Assembly: GCF_002423035.1 (NCBI RefSeq) | Contig: NZ_DIUM01000032.1 | Span: 1 to 27,036 of the forward strand | Source: Thiocapsa sp. UBA6158 | GTDB taxonomy: Bacteria > Pseudomonadota > Gammaproteobacteria > Chromatiales > Chromatiaceae | Reading direction: 5' to 3' | DNA: 27,036 bases | Shown here: piece by piece, positions 1 through 7,833 of the stretch | Numbering within the stretch: position 1 is the stretch's first letter | Layout of the letters: the number at the start of each line of letters is the position of its first letter | The notes under the pieces: generated by a model | The model's database searches: none | Told to the model about the DNA's origin: nothing | Seen by the model: the letters and a program-made list of their open reading frames with translations, nothing else | Position numbers and translations under genes: made by a program

Positions 1-715
1 CAAGAACAACGGCGTCGATCCGCAGATCCTGACCGAGCGCTACGGCGCCGATACGGTGCGGCTCTACACCATGTTCACCTCCCCGCCCGAGCAGTCGCTC
101 GAATGGAACGACGAGGGCGTCGAGGGTGCCTTCCGTTTCCTCAAGCGGCTCTGGTGGCTGGCCACGTCCGAGGCGGACAGCATCCGGGGCGCCGCCGATC
201 CGGCGGCGAGCGATCTCGACGAGGCGGCCGGCGAGGCCCGACGCGAGATCCATAACGTGCTCAAAAAGGCGCGATTCGACTACGAGCGCCAGCAGTTCAA
301 TACGGTCGTTTCGGGCTGCATGACCTTGGTCAATGTCCTCTACAAGCTCGACCCGGACTCGCCCGCCCGCGGTGCCGTTTTGCGCGAGGGTTTGGCGATC
401 GTGCTGCGGCTCCTCGCACCGATCGCGCCCCATATCACCCATCATCTGTGGCGCGAGCTGGGGTTCGGCGAAGACATCCTCGCCTCGACCTGGCCCGAGG
501 TCGACGCCGCGGCACTCGTGCAGTCGACGATCGACTATGTGGTACAGGTCAACGGCAAGCTGCGCGATACCGTGAAGGTTCCCGCCGACGCGGATCGCGC
601 GACCATCGAGGCCGCCGCGCTGGCGAGCGAGAACGCGCGCCGTTTCATCGGCGAGGCCACGGTGCGCAAGGTCATCGTGGTTCCGAACAAGCTCGTCAAC
701 ATCGTCGCCAACTGA
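1..715 (+). CDS. leuS: Leucyl-tRNA synthetase, C-terminal part (5' end outside window)
   Basis: This is the 3' end of the class I synthetase that charges tRNA(Leu) in the cytoplasm. The open frame runs in from the window edge (reading frame begins at base 2) with KNNGVDPQ, the stretch that directly follows the KMSKS signature in LeuS, so the catalytic core lies upstream. What is visible is the anticodon-binding helical domain (FTSPPEQSLEWNDEGVEGA, RFLKRLWWL, IAPHITHHLW) and the small C-terminal domain (VQVNGKLRD, then a tail ending KLVNIVAN), all characteristic of bacterial LeuS. Its TGA overlaps the first possible ATG of the next gene as TGATG, which suggests translational coupling with lptE, the usual neighbour in gammaproteobacteria. 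Confidence 0.97.
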   Translation, partial: KNNGVDPQILTERYGADTVRLYTMFTSPPEQSLEWNDEGVEGAFRFLKRLWWLATSEADSIRGAADPAASDLDEAAGEARREIHNVLKKARFDYERQQFNTVVSGCMTLVNVLYKLDPDSPARGAVLREGLAIVLRLLAPIAPHITHHLWRELGFGEDILASTWPEVDAAALVQSTIDYVVQVNGKLRDTVKVPADADRATIEAAALASENARRFIGEATVRKVIVVPNKLVNIVAN

Positions 716-1299
716 TGCCGATGCCCACCGGCCGATCCGAGATATGCGTTCAAGCCCCGGCCGCCGGACGGCTCGGTGATGCGTCGCGCGCTCGCTCCGT
801 GGCGTGGGGCCGCCCCGCCATGCTCCTGGTCCTGGGTCTGGTCTGTCTTGCTCAGCTCGGCTGCGGTTTTCGCTTGCGGGGTGTCGTGGAGATCCCGGCC
901 GAGCTGAATCCGGTCTACATCCAGGCCGCCGGCAACTCGCCGGTACGCGCAGCCCTCGTCGATCAGCTCGCGGGCGGCGATGTCGTCCTGGCGGCCACGG
1001 CGGGCGAGGCCAACCTGATTCTGCGCATCCTCTCGGAGAGTCGGTATTCGCAAGTGGTGGCCGTCGACTCGGGCGGTCGCGTCCTGGCCTACGAGCTTCA
1101 CTATCTGGTGAGCTACGACGCCGTCACGCCCGACGGGGTCCAGAAGGTGCCGGGCCAGTCGCTCGATCTGATACGCAACTTCGACAATCCCGATGTGGAG
1201 GTCCTCGGCAAACAGCTCGAAGAGGCACTGATCTATCAGGATTTCGCGCGCGACGCCGCGGACCGGATCCTGATGCGTCTGCGTGTGACGCTGTTCTGA
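715..1299 (+). CDS. lptE: LPS-assembly lipoprotein LptE
   Basis: LptE plugs the LptD beta-barrel in the outer membrane and helps deliver lipopolysaccharide to the cell surface. The frame contains a lipoprotein signal peptide (MLLVLGLVCLAQLGC) with lipobox AQLGC, and the mature protein begins CGFRLRG, the hallmark LptE start. The frame is open from the ATG overlapping the leuS stop at 715, but that start gives about 35 residues before the hydrophobic stretch. The GTG at 799 or ATG at 820 would give a more normal signal peptide, so the true start is uncertain. The position between leuS and holA is the conserved one and supports the call independently of the weak sequence conservation of this family. 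Confidence 0.92.
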   Translation: MPMPTGRSEICVQAPAAGRLGDASRARSVAWGRPAMLLVLGLVCLAQLGCGFRLRGVVEIPAELNPVYIQAAGNSPVRAALVDQLAGGDVVLAATAGEANLILRILSESRYSQVVAVDSGGRVLAYELHYLVSYDAVTPDGVQKVPGQSLDLIRNFDNPDVEVLGKQLEEALIYQDFARDAADRILMRLRVTLF

Positions 1300-1323
1300 T
1301 CCGATCGGCCCGAATCCCGAGCC

Positions 1324-2358
1324 ATGCGCCTGCGCTTCAACCAGCTCCAAGATGCCTTGTCCCGCGGTCTGGCCCCGGTCTACCTGGTCTGCGGCGACGA
1401 GCCCTACCAGCTTGGCGAGGCGGCGCGTCTGGTCCGGGAGGCGGCCCGCCGTCAGGGTTTCGCCGAGCGCGAGGTCCTGGATCAGGACGCCGCATTCGAC
1501 TGGCACGCCCTGGCCGCCTCGGCCGATGCCATGTCCCTCTTCTCCTCGCGCAAGCTCATCGAGCTGCGCATCGGTACGGCGAAGCTCGGCAAGGACGGGG
1601 GGGCTGCGGTGCGCGCCTATTGCGATCGACCCTGTCCGGACAACCTGCTTCTGATCATCGCGCCCGAGCTGGACCGCAAGGAGCTGCTGAGTCAATGGGC
1701 CAAACGGGTCGAGTCGGTCGGTGCGCTGGTGCAGGTCTGGCCCCTGAAGGGGCGCGAGCTGGTGCAGTGGCTCGGGCAGCGTCTGCAGTCGATCGGGCTG
1801 CAGCCGGGGCCGGGTGTGGCCGAGCTGCTGGCCGAGCGTGCCGAGGGCAATCTGCTGGCAGCCGTGCAGGAGATCGAGAAGCAGCGTCTGCTGCGTGATC
1901 CGGGGCCGCTCGCACTCGACGATCTGCTCGGGAACCTCGCCGACAGTGCGCGCTTCGACCTCTTTTCGCTCACCGACGCGGCCTTGTCCGGAGACCGCGC
2001 TCGAACCCAGCGCGTACTCGCGGTTCTGCGTGCCGAAGGGACCGCGGATGTCCTGGTCCTCTGGGTCTTGGCGCGGGAGTTTCGGACCCTGGCCGAAGCG
2101 GCTGGAGCGCGCGCGGGCGGCGCGCGTGCACCGGGTGGCGGGGATGCGCGCATGCCTCCGCAACGTCTTGCGGCAATGGAGCGCGCCCTGTCGCGTCTCT
2201 CGCCGAGCCTGCTGCGCGCGTTGCTCCATCAGTGCTCGCTGATCGATCAGTCGATCAAAGGACTTGCCGTCGGCGACCCTTGGCATCGCCTGGCCGTAGT
2301 CGCCGATGCCTTGGCCGCCGGCGGTTTTCGGGCGGGTCGGCCGATCCCGCAGCGCTGA
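1324..2358 (+). CDS. holA: DNA polymerase III delta subunit
   Basis: HolA is the wrench subunit of the clamp loader: it opens the beta sliding clamp so it can be loaded onto primed DNA. The protein has 344 residues, the usual length. The N-terminus RFNQLQDALSRGLAPVYLVC followed by GDEPYQLGEAA is the typical delta start, with the degenerate P-loop region that does not bind ATP. The middle (WAKRVESVGALVQVWPLKGR, then a LLAERAEGNLLAAVQEIEK segment) and the C-terminal collar helices follow family order. The gene starts 24 bp after lptE and belongs to the same leuS-lptE-holA run. The last part is alanine-, arginine- and glycine-rich but remains in frame. Confidence 0.96.
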   Translation: MRLRFNQLQDALSRGLAPVYLVCGDEPYQLGEAARLVREAARRQGFAEREVLDQDAAFDWHALAASADAMSLFSSRKLIELRIGTAKLGKDGGAAVRAYCDRPCPDNLLLIIAPELDRKELLSQWAKRVESVGALVQVWPLKGRELVQWLGQRLQSIGLQPGPGVAELLAERAEGNLLAAVQEIEKQRLLRDPGPLALDDLLGNLADSARFDLFSLTDAALSGDRARTQRVLAVLRAEGTADVLVLWVLAREFRTLAEAAGARAGGARAPGGGDARMPPQRLAAMERALSRLSPSLLRALLHQCSLIDQSIKGLAVGDPWHRLAVVADALAAGGFRAGRPIPQR

Positions 2359-2489
2359 GGCGGGTTCGGCCGGGTCGTCTCGGTGTCCACGCAGCGACCG
2401 CTCCCGTCTGTTCTATAGCCTCTTTTCGGGCCCCTTTTCGGCTATACAGACCCGGGGCGCCGTCTTAAACTGATCCCGGATAGCTAGAC

Positions 2490-2576
2490 TTAAACCGCGC
2501 CGGCTCCAACGCTCGTCAAGTCTGTCGGGGCCGCTCCCATCCAAAAACATCGCATACCGCGCTGAGCGCGCTTTAG
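2490..2576 (+). repeat. 87-bp dispersed repeat, copy 1
   Basis: This copy aligns without gaps over all 87 positions with the copies at 4705-4791 and 9592-9678 (the latter inverted). The invariant core is CTCGTCAAGTC, followed by conserved GGCCG, TCCC and CGCA blocks. The left end TTAAACCGCGCC and right end GCGCGCTTTAG are imperfect inverted repeats. It ends 7 bp before the proA start codon, so its right end overlaps the place where the ribosome binding site should be. A CTTAAA lies 25 bp upstream of the CTTAAA at the left border, a spacing that recurs beside copy 3. Confidence 0.9.
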
Positions 2577-2583
2577 GTTCGAG

Positions 2584-3858
2584 ATGAGCGAACGACAGAT
2601 CACCGATATCGACGCCTACATGGCTGACCTTGGACGCCGCGCCCGTGTCGCGTCGCGCGTTTTGGCGCGGGCGACGACCCGCCAGAAGAACGATGCCCTG
2701 TCGGCGATCGCCGACGCGATCGATCGCCGCCGCGACGCGATCGCCGCCGCAAACCGGATCGATCTCGAGCAGGGTGCGGCCAAGGGTCTGGATGCCGCGC
2801 TGCTGGATCGGCTCGAGCTCACCGAGGGCCGTGTCGACACCATGATCGAGGGCCTGCGTCAAATCGCCACGCTGCCGGATCCGATCGGCGCCATCACGGA
2901 TCTGGATTACCGCCCGTCCGGTCTTCAGGTCGGGCGCATGCGCGTGCCGCTGGGTGTCGTCGGCATCATCTACGAGTCGCGGCCGAACGTGACCGCGGAT
3001 GCCGCCGGGCTCTGTCTCAAATCAGGCAACGCAACCCTGTTGCGCGGTGGCTCCGAGGCCTTCGAGTCGAACCAGGCGATCGCGGCCTGCATCGAGCAGG
3101 GTCTGGTCGAGGCCGGTCTACCCGCCGACGGCGTGCAGGTGGTCGCCACGACCGATCGCGCGGCGGTCGGGGCGATGATCGCCATGCCCGAGTTCGTCGA
3201 CGTCATCATCCCGCGCGGCGGCAAGGGTCTGATCGAGCGGATCAGCCGCGATGCGCGGGTCCCGGTCATCAAGCATCTCGACGGGATCTGTCATGTCTTC
3301 ATCGACGCCCATGCGGATCTCGACAAGGCGTTCGACATCGCCATGAACGCCAAGACGCAGCGCTACGGCACCTGCAACACCATGGAGACCCTCTTGGTGG
3401 ACGAGTCCGTCGCGGCGACCATCCTGCCGCGCCTGGCTGCCGGCTATCGCGAGAAAGGTGTCGAGCTGCGGGGCTGTGCGCGCACCCGCGAGATCCTGCC
3501 CGAGACGATCGTCGCGACCGAGGCCGACTGGGACACCGAGTATCTGGCCCCGATCCTCGCCATCCGGGTCGTCTCCGGGCTCGATGCGGCGATGGATCAC
3601 ATCGCCGCGCACGGCTCGGCCCATACGGATGCGATCGTCACGGAGGACTACAGCCGAGCCCGACGTTTCCTGCGCGAGGTCGATTCCAGTTCCGTCATGG
3701 TCAACGCCTCCACGCGCTTTGCCGACGGGTTCGAGTACGGACTGGGTGCTGAGATCGGGATCAGCACCGACAAGTTTCATGCACGCGGCCCGGTCGGACT
3801 CGAGGGTCTGAGCTCGGTGAAGTTCGTGGTGCTGGGCAACGGCGAGGTCCGCACCTGA
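2584..3858 (+). CDS. proA: Gamma-glutamyl phosphate reductase
   Basis: ProA reduces gamma-glutamyl phosphate with NADPH to glutamate semialdehyde, the second step of proline synthesis in the cytoplasm. The protein has 424 residues, normal for the family. Recognisable parts are the VIYESRPNVTADAAGLCLKS block of the nucleotide-binding domain, the glycine-rich IIPRGGKGLI, the KHLDGICHVF segment, and the catalytic cysteine in RYGTCNTMETLL (about residue 264). The C-terminus carries GAEIGISTDKFHARGPVGLE, the family signature. The start ATG at 2584 lies just downstream of repeat copy 1, with no strong Shine-Dalgarno sequence. A dedicated proB is not in the window; nadD follows after 58 bp. Confidence 0.98.
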   Translation: MSERQITDIDAYMADLGRRARVASRVLARATTRQKNDALSAIADAIDRRRDAIAAANRIDLEQGAAKGLDAALLDRLELTEGRVDTMIEGLRQIATLPDPIGAITDLDYRPSGLQVGRMRVPLGVVGIIYESRPNVTADAAGLCLKSGNATLLRGGSEAFESNQAIAACIEQGLVEAGLPADGVQVVATTDRAAVGAMIAMPEFVDVIIPRGGKGLIERISRDARVPVIKHLDGICHVFIDAHADLDKAFDIAMNAKTQRYGTCNTMETLLVDESVAATILPRLAAGYREKGVELRGCARTREILPETIVATEADWDTEYLAPILAIRVVSGLDAAMDHIAAHGSAHTDAIVTEDYSRARRFLREVDSSSVMVNASTRFADGFEYGLGAEIGISTDKFHARGPVGLEGLSSVKFVVLGNGEVRT

Positions 3859-3916
3859 TGGTCGAGGGATTTCGCGGTGGTGTGTATTCGTCTGTCGGTC
3901 GCACCTCGACGCCTCG

Positions 3917-4546
3917 ATGATCGGCATCCTCGGCGGCACGTTCGACCCCGTCCATTTTGGACATCTGCGCCCGGCGCTCGATTGTCTCCAGGCGCTCGGC
4001 CTGGACGAGATCCGGCTTGTTCCGCTCAATGTCGCGGTGCACCGTGCGCCGCCCGTCGCCTCCTCGGCGCAGCGCCTGGCCATGTTGGAGGCCGCGATCG
4101 CCGGACAGCCGGGATTCGTCGCGGACGCTCGCGAGATCGAGCGACCGGGCGGCTCCTACACCTACGACACCCTGATCTCGCTGCGCGCCGAGCTGGGCCG
4201 GGAACGTCCCTTGTGTCTGTTGATCGGCGCCGACGCCTTTGCGGGCTTCCTGGACTGGCATCGCCCGGCCGACATCCTGGACTTGGCCCATCTCGTGGTG
4301 ATGCGGCGCCCGGGCGCGTCCGACGCGCTCGATTCTGCCCTGCAGGCGTTCTGCAGGGGACATATCCGTGACCGGGACGAGGACTTGGCCGAGACGCCGG
4401 CCGGCCGCATCCTCTTTCAGGAGGTGACCCAGATCGCTGTCTCGGCAACCCGTGTGCGCGAGCTGATCCGCCAGGGGCACAGTCCGCGCTGGCTCCTGCC
4501 CGATACGGTGATCTCGATCATCGGGGCGGAAGGTTTGTATCGGTGA
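3917..4546 (+). CDS. nadD: Nicotinate-nucleotide adenylyltransferase
   Basis: NadD joins nicotinate mononucleotide and ATP to form deamido-NAD, the central step of NAD synthesis. The 209-residue protein starts MIGILGGTFDPVHFGHL, which contains the nucleotidyltransferase GGTFDPxHxGH motif that binds the ATP phosphates. The C-terminal VSATRVREL corresponds to the family ISSTxxR motif. PLNVAVHRAPP and LIGADAFAGFLDWHRP are the usual substrate-pocket segments. The order proA-nadD-rsfS is conserved in gammaproteobacteria, which supports the assignment. The gap to the next gene (4547-4812) is filled largely by repeat copy 2. Confidence 0.97.
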   Translation: MIGILGGTFDPVHFGHLRPALDCLQALGLDEIRLVPLNVAVHRAPPVASSAQRLAMLEAAIAGQPGFVADAREIERPGGSYTYDTLISLRAELGRERPLCLLIGADAFAGFLDWHRPADILDLAHLVVMRRPGASDALDSALQAFCRGHIRDRDEDLAETPAGRILFQEVTQIAVSATRVRELIRQGHSPRWLLPDTVISIIGAEGLYR

Positions 4547-4674
4547 GCCGGAGGCCCGCCGACCCGAAGGGCTACGTTTGCACCGTCGCCCCTCGGATCC
4601 GGCCAAGGGGGTATGGTCGTCGCCGCGGCTCGCGGTGCGACGCAAATCCCCTTGCGACCGCTCGTGTCGCGCCC

Positions 4675-4701
4675 CTAAACCGCGTCCAGAGCGACTTTAA
4701 G
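4675..4701 (+). repeat. Possible degenerate end-to-end remnant of the 87-bp repeat
   Basis: The segment begins CTAAACCGCGTC and ends GCGACTTTAAG, resembling the two termini of the 87-bp repeat brought together without the central core. It lies directly beside full copy 2. The resemblance is short, so it may be chance. Confidence 0.3.
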
Positions 4702-4704
4702 ATC

Positions 4705-4791
4705 CTAAACCGTGCCAGCTCCGGCGCTCGTCAAGTCTTTCGGGGCCGATCCCGTCGAAAAATATCGCACAGCGCGCTGGGCACGGTTTAA
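4705..4791 (+). repeat. 87-bp dispersed repeat, copy 2
   Basis: This copy is the most symmetrical of the three: its left end TAAACCGTGCC and right end GGCACGGTTTA are perfect inverted repeats, and it carries the CTCGTCAAGTC core. It lies in the 266-bp nadD-rsfS gap and ends 21 bp before the rsfS start, with the rsfS ribosome binding site (AGAGGAG) just outside it. The terminal inverted repeats allow a long hairpin in RNA or a transposase-recognised miniature element; the sequence alone does not decide between these. Confidence 0.9.
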
Positions 4792-4812
4792 TTCATAAGC
4801 AGAGGAGATCGC

Positions 4813-5169
4813 ATGCAGCTTGAGACACTTCGGGAACTGGTCGTCGAGACCCTGAACGACATGAAGGCCCGCGACATCGAGGTGATGGACGTGCGGGGCA
4901 AGACCGCCATCACGGACTATATGATCGTCGCCTCCGGCACCTCGGATCGGCATGTGAAGGCCATCGCGGAGACCGTGGCCTATAAGTCGAAGGAGGCGGG
5001 CGAGACCCCGCTGGGGATGGAGGGCGTCACCGAGGGCGAGTGGGCGCTGGTGGACCTGAACGGGGTCGTGGTGCATGTCATGCTCCCCAAGGTGCGCGAC
5101 TTCTACAACCTCGAAAAGCTCTGGGCCGCACCGACTGCGGTTGCGAAGGTCGCCGCCGTTCCCGTTTAG
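4813..5169 (+). CDS. rsfS: Ribosomal silencing factor RsfS
   Basis: RsfS binds ribosomal protein uL14 on the large subunit and blocks subunit joining, which slows translation during starvation. The 118-residue protein carries the conserved block DIEVMDVRGKTAITDYMIVA followed by SGTSDRHVKAIAE, the GMEGVTEGEWALVDLNGVVV segment and HVMLPKVRDFYNLEKLW near the end, all diagnostic of the family. A good ribosome binding site, AGAGGAG, precedes the ATG. In most gammaproteobacteria rlmH follows rsfS; here a WYL-domain regulator starts 11 bp downstream instead, so the usual cluster has been broken or was never formed in this lineage. Confidence 0.97.
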   Translation: MQLETLRELVVETLNDMKARDIEVMDVRGKTAITDYMIVASGTSDRHVKAIAETVAYKSKEAGETPLGMEGVTEGEWALVDLNGVVVHVMLPKVRDFYNLEKLWAAPTAVAKVAAVPV

Positions 5170-5180
5170 AGGCCGATCCG

Positions 5181-6146
5181 GTGGACCGCTTCGACCGGAT
5201 CTTCGAGCTCAACCGCATCCTTCAGGCGGCTCGACATCCGGTCTCGCGGCAGCGATTGCAGGAGGCACTCGAGTGCTCGCGCGCGACCATCACGCGTCTC
5301 ATCGAGGACATGCGTCTGCACTTGAACGCCCCGATCGTCTACGACCGGGATCACAATGGCTACAAATACGATCCGGCCGACGGCGCCATGTACGAGCTGC
5401 CCGGTCTTTGGTTCAACGCCTCCGAGCTGCATGCCCTGCTGACGGTGCAGCAGCTCTTGACCAGCGTCGAGCCTGGTCTGCTCGATCCGCATCTCAAGCC
5501 GCTGCAGAAACGCATCGGCGATCTGCTCGAGCTGCAACGTCCCGGTTTCGACGGGCTCTCGGCACGGGTGCGCATCATGCAGGTGGGCGCGCGTCGCGGC
5601 GGTCGCCACTTTCAGACGGTCGCCGGCGCCTTGGCTCAACCTCAACGGCTCTGGATCCGCTATTTCAATCGCGGCGACGCTCGGCACAGCGAGCGCGAGG
5701 TCTCGCCCCAGCGTCTCACCTATTATCGCGACAACTGGTATCTCGACGCCTGGTGTCATCTGCGCGAGGGTCTGCGGACCTTCGCCTTGGATGCGATCGA
5801 GGCCGCGCTTCCTCTGTCCGCGACGGCCTTGCCGGTGGCGGACGAGGAGCTCGATCGACACTTCGCCGTCTCCTACGGGATCTTCGCCGGCACACCGCAG
5901 CAGACGGCGGTGCTGCGATTCAGCCCGGAGCTCGCCCGCTGGGTCGCGAAGGAGCACTGGCATCGGGATCAGGCGGGGCGATTCCTGGAGGACGGGCGCT
6001 ACGAGCTGCGCATCCCCTACAGCAACGCGCTTGAGCTGACGATGGATGTGCTCAGGTATGGGCCGGATGTCGAGGTCGTCGAGCCGGCGATCCTGCGCGA
6101 TCTGGTTCGGGATCGTCTCGCTGCCGCGCTCGCACGCTACGGATGA
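5181..6146 (+). CDS. WYL-domain transcriptional regulator
   Basis: The protein has 321 residues from the GTG at 5181, chosen because the frame begins cleanly with MDRFDRIFELNRIL, the usual start of this family; reading further upstream only translates the rsfS coding strand in another frame. An N-terminal winged helix (residues about 1-60, with RHPVSRQRLQEALECSRATI as the HTH) is followed by a WYL ligand-binding domain (about 140-220, including LWIRYFNRGDARHSEREVSP and WYLDAWCHLREGLRTFALD) and a C-terminal WCX extension. Such regulators sense nucleic acids or nucleotides and often control stress or defence genes. The target here is unknown. It is close enough to rsfS to be cotranscribed. Confidence 0.9.
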   Translation: MDRFDRIFELNRILQAARHPVSRQRLQEALECSRATITRLIEDMRLHLNAPIVYDRDHNGYKYDPADGAMYELPGLWFNASELHALLTVQQLLTSVEPGLLDPHLKPLQKRIGDLLELQRPGFDGLSARVRIMQVGARRGGRHFQTVAGALAQPQRLWIRYFNRGDARHSEREVSPQRLTYYRDNWYLDAWCHLREGLRTFALDAIEAALPLSATALPVADEELDRHFAVSYGIFAGTPQQTAVLRFSPELARWVAKEHWHRDQAGRFLEDGRYELRIPYSNALELTMDVLRYGPDVEVVEPAILRDLVRDRLAAALARYG

Positions 6147-6157
6147 TGCGTTCGGAG

Positions 6158-6340
6158 CTACCGCGGCTCGTCGCCCGGAACATCCTCGTTCAGGATCTGC
6201 TCGATGGTGAAGGGGCAGGCCGGCGGAAAGGTCTCCTCGGCGATGTGCTCGATGTCGGCCTGGTCGATCCGTCCGCTGCGCAGGAGCGCGGCTTGGGTGT
6301 TGGCCCAGGCGTAGAAGTCCGCGTCGTAGGTGCTCTCCAT
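6158..6340 (-). pseudogene. Internally deleted DUF29-family protein (60 residues)
   Basis: The protein starts MESTYDADFYAWANTQAALL and continues to DIEHIAEE, the typical first 35 residues of DUF29 proteins, and then jumps directly to CPFTIEQILNEDVPG, the typical last 15 residues. The central two thirds of the roughly 140-residue domain are missing, and the reading frame is kept across the joint. A ribosome binding site-like GAGGA precedes the ATG, so a 60-residue peptide could be made. DUF29 proteins are small proteins of unknown function that occur in many copies in cyanobacteria and purple bacteria. I read this as a deletion remnant; a functional miniature protein cannot be excluded. Confidence 0.75.
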
Positions 6341-6382
6341 CGGTGTCCTCGGGGAATGGCTGCGGCGGTGCAGGTATGATTA

Positions 6383-6417
6383 GAATCGCCAAGGCGCCAA
6401 GGCGCAAAGAACGCGAA
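6383..6417. repeat. Short iterated GGCGCCAA / GGCGCAAA motif
   Basis: The segment reads CGCCAAGGCGCCAAGGCGCA followed by AAGAACGCGAAG: near-repeats of an 8-9 base unit. Similar strings recur between genes in many proteobacterial genomes and have no established function. It lies in the 97-bp gap before folA and may overlap its promoter. Confidence 0.4.
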
Positions 6418-6437
6418 GTCAGACAAGGTGATCCGCC

Positions 6438-6974
6438 ATGACATCGACCTCACGCCCAGCCCCGCTACTCTGTCTGGTCGCCGCGATCGCGGAGGACGGC
6501 GTGATCGGTCGAGAGAATCGACTCCCTTGGCATCTACCGGCCGACCTGGGCCACTTCAAGCAGCTGACGCTCGACAAGACGATCGTCATGGGGCGACGGA
6601 CCTGGGAGTCCTTGCCCGGGCTCTTGCCGCGTCGACGCCACATCGTTCTGTCGCGTGATCCGGCCTTTCGTCCGGACGGCTGTCTCGTCGTAGATTCTCT
6701 GGATGCCGCGATCGAGGCGGCCGGGCCGGTGCCCGAGCTGTTGATCGTCGGCGGGGCGGCGCTCTATGCGGAGACACTCCCGCGGTCGGACGGTCTCTAT
6801 TTGACCCTGGTGCATGCCGCTATCGAGGGCGATGCTTGGTTTCCGCGCTGGGATCCGGCGGCTTGGGCCGAGGTGAGCCGGGTCGAGCGTCCGGCCGACG
6901 AGCGCAACGCCTACGCCATGACCTTTCTGGAGCTGCGTCGCCGGCTTGTTCACTTCGATCCGGGCCGCAGATAG
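6438..6974 (+). CDS. folA: Dihydrofolate reductase
   Basis: FolA reduces dihydrofolate to tetrahydrofolate with NADPH, supplying one-carbon units for thymidylate and purine synthesis; it is the trimethoprim target. The 178-residue protein has LLCLVAAIAEDGVIGRENRL, the PWHLPADLGHFK loop whose aspartate is the proton-relay residue, IVMGRRTWESLP for NADPH binding, and ELLIVGGAALYAETLP near the C-terminal half. The extra 10 N-terminal residues before the first strand are slightly unusual; no better internal start is evident. The last 25 bp overlap the 3' end of apaH on the opposite strand, a convergent overlap. Confidence 0.97.
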   Translation: MTSTSRPAPLLCLVAAIAEDGVIGRENRLPWHLPADLGHFKQLTLDKTIVMGRRTWESLPGLLPRRRHIVLSRDPAFRPDGCLVVDSLDAAIEAAGPVPELLIVGGAALYAETLPRSDGLYLTLVHAAIEGDAWFPRWDPAAWAEVSRVERPADERNAYAMTFLELRRRLVHFDPGRR

Positions 6975-7807
6975 CCCACGCAGTCGAGCTGGATGGGTGT
7001 GATCGGCCTCTTTTCGTCTCCGTCGTTGGGGCTGTCGATCCGGATCGCCGTCAGCGCGCCGCCCCAGAGACAGCCGCTGTCCAGCCCCCAGACGTTGTGC
7101 TCGGCGAGATAGCCGATGGTGGACCAGTGGCCGAAGATGATCCGGTCATCGCGGGTGCGCCGATCCGGCATCCGAAACCAGGGCAGACGCCCGGCCGCTT
7201 GGCTGCCGATCTCGCCCTTCTCGCCCAGGGCAAGGGCGCCGTCCAACGCGCAGAACCGCAGTCGGGTGAGACAGTTGGTGATGAACCGCAGACGCTCGAT
7301 GCCGGTCAGGTCGGGCGACCAGCGTTTCGGCTTGTTGCCGTACATCGCCATCAGATAAGTGCGGTAATCCGGGCCGCGCAGGGCCGACTCAAGCTCGTGC
7401 GCGCGGGCCTCTGCGTCCGCAAGGCTCCATTGCGGCGGCAGACCGGCGTGGATCATGGTGAAGCCCAGCTCCGGATCCCGATGCAGGAGTGGGCGATGGC
7501 GCAGCCAGTGCAGGAGCGCGTCGCGGTCCGGCGCCCGCAGCACCGCCTCGAGCGTGCTCTTGCCGGCGTGCCGGGTATTGCCCTCGGCCAACGCGAGGAG
7601 ATGCAGATCGTGGTTGCCGAGGACGGTGACGGCGCGATCGTCCAGATCGTGCACGAACCGCAGCACGGCGAGCGATTCAGGCCCGCGATTGACCAGGTCA
7701 CCGACGAGCCAGAGTCGGTCGACGCCGGGATCGAACCGGAGCCTGTCGAGCAATTGCCTCAGCTCCCGATAGCACCCCTGGATGTCGCCGACGGCATAGA
7801 TGGACAT
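6950..7807 (-). CDS. apaH: Symmetrical bis(5'-nucleosyl)-tetraphosphatase
   Basis: ApaH hydrolyses Ap4A to two ADP, keeps dinucleoside polyphosphate alarmones low, and removes Np4 caps from RNA. The 285-residue protein shows the calcineurin-like phosphoesterase metal motifs in order: YAVGDIQGCYREL (GDxxG), LWLVGDLVNRGP (GDxxxRG) and TVLGNHDLHLL (GNHD), then HAGLPPQW and FGHWSTIGY with the remaining metal-binding histidines. Length and order are normal. It lies just downstream of apaG on the minus strand, 26 bp apart, and the pair is probably cotranscribed, as in enterobacteria; rsmA and pdxA, the other usual members, are absent. Confidence 0.97.
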   Translation of the reverse strand: MSIYAVGDIQGCYRELRQLLDRLRFDPGVDRLWLVGDLVNRGPESLAVLRFVHDLDDRAVTVLGNHDLHLLALAEGNTRHAGKSTLEAVLRAPDRDALLHWLRHRPLLHRDPELGFTMIHAGLPPQWSLADAEARAHELESALRGPDYRTYLMAMYGNKPKRWSPDLTGIERLRFITNCLTRLRFCALDGALALGEKGEIGSQAAGRLPWFRMPDRRTRDDRIIFGHWSTIGYLAEHNVWGLDSGCLWGGALTAIRIDSPNDGDEKRPITPIQLDCVGYLRPGSK

Positions 7808-7833
7808 GGTCGCCTCGGTCCCGGCAGTCCGGC

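Noticed and set aside
535..2286. A 583-residue minus-strand open frame opposite lptE and holA
   Set aside because: It is the antisense shadow of two well-identified genes in GC-rich DNA; its residues are rich in R, Q, G and H without family motifs.
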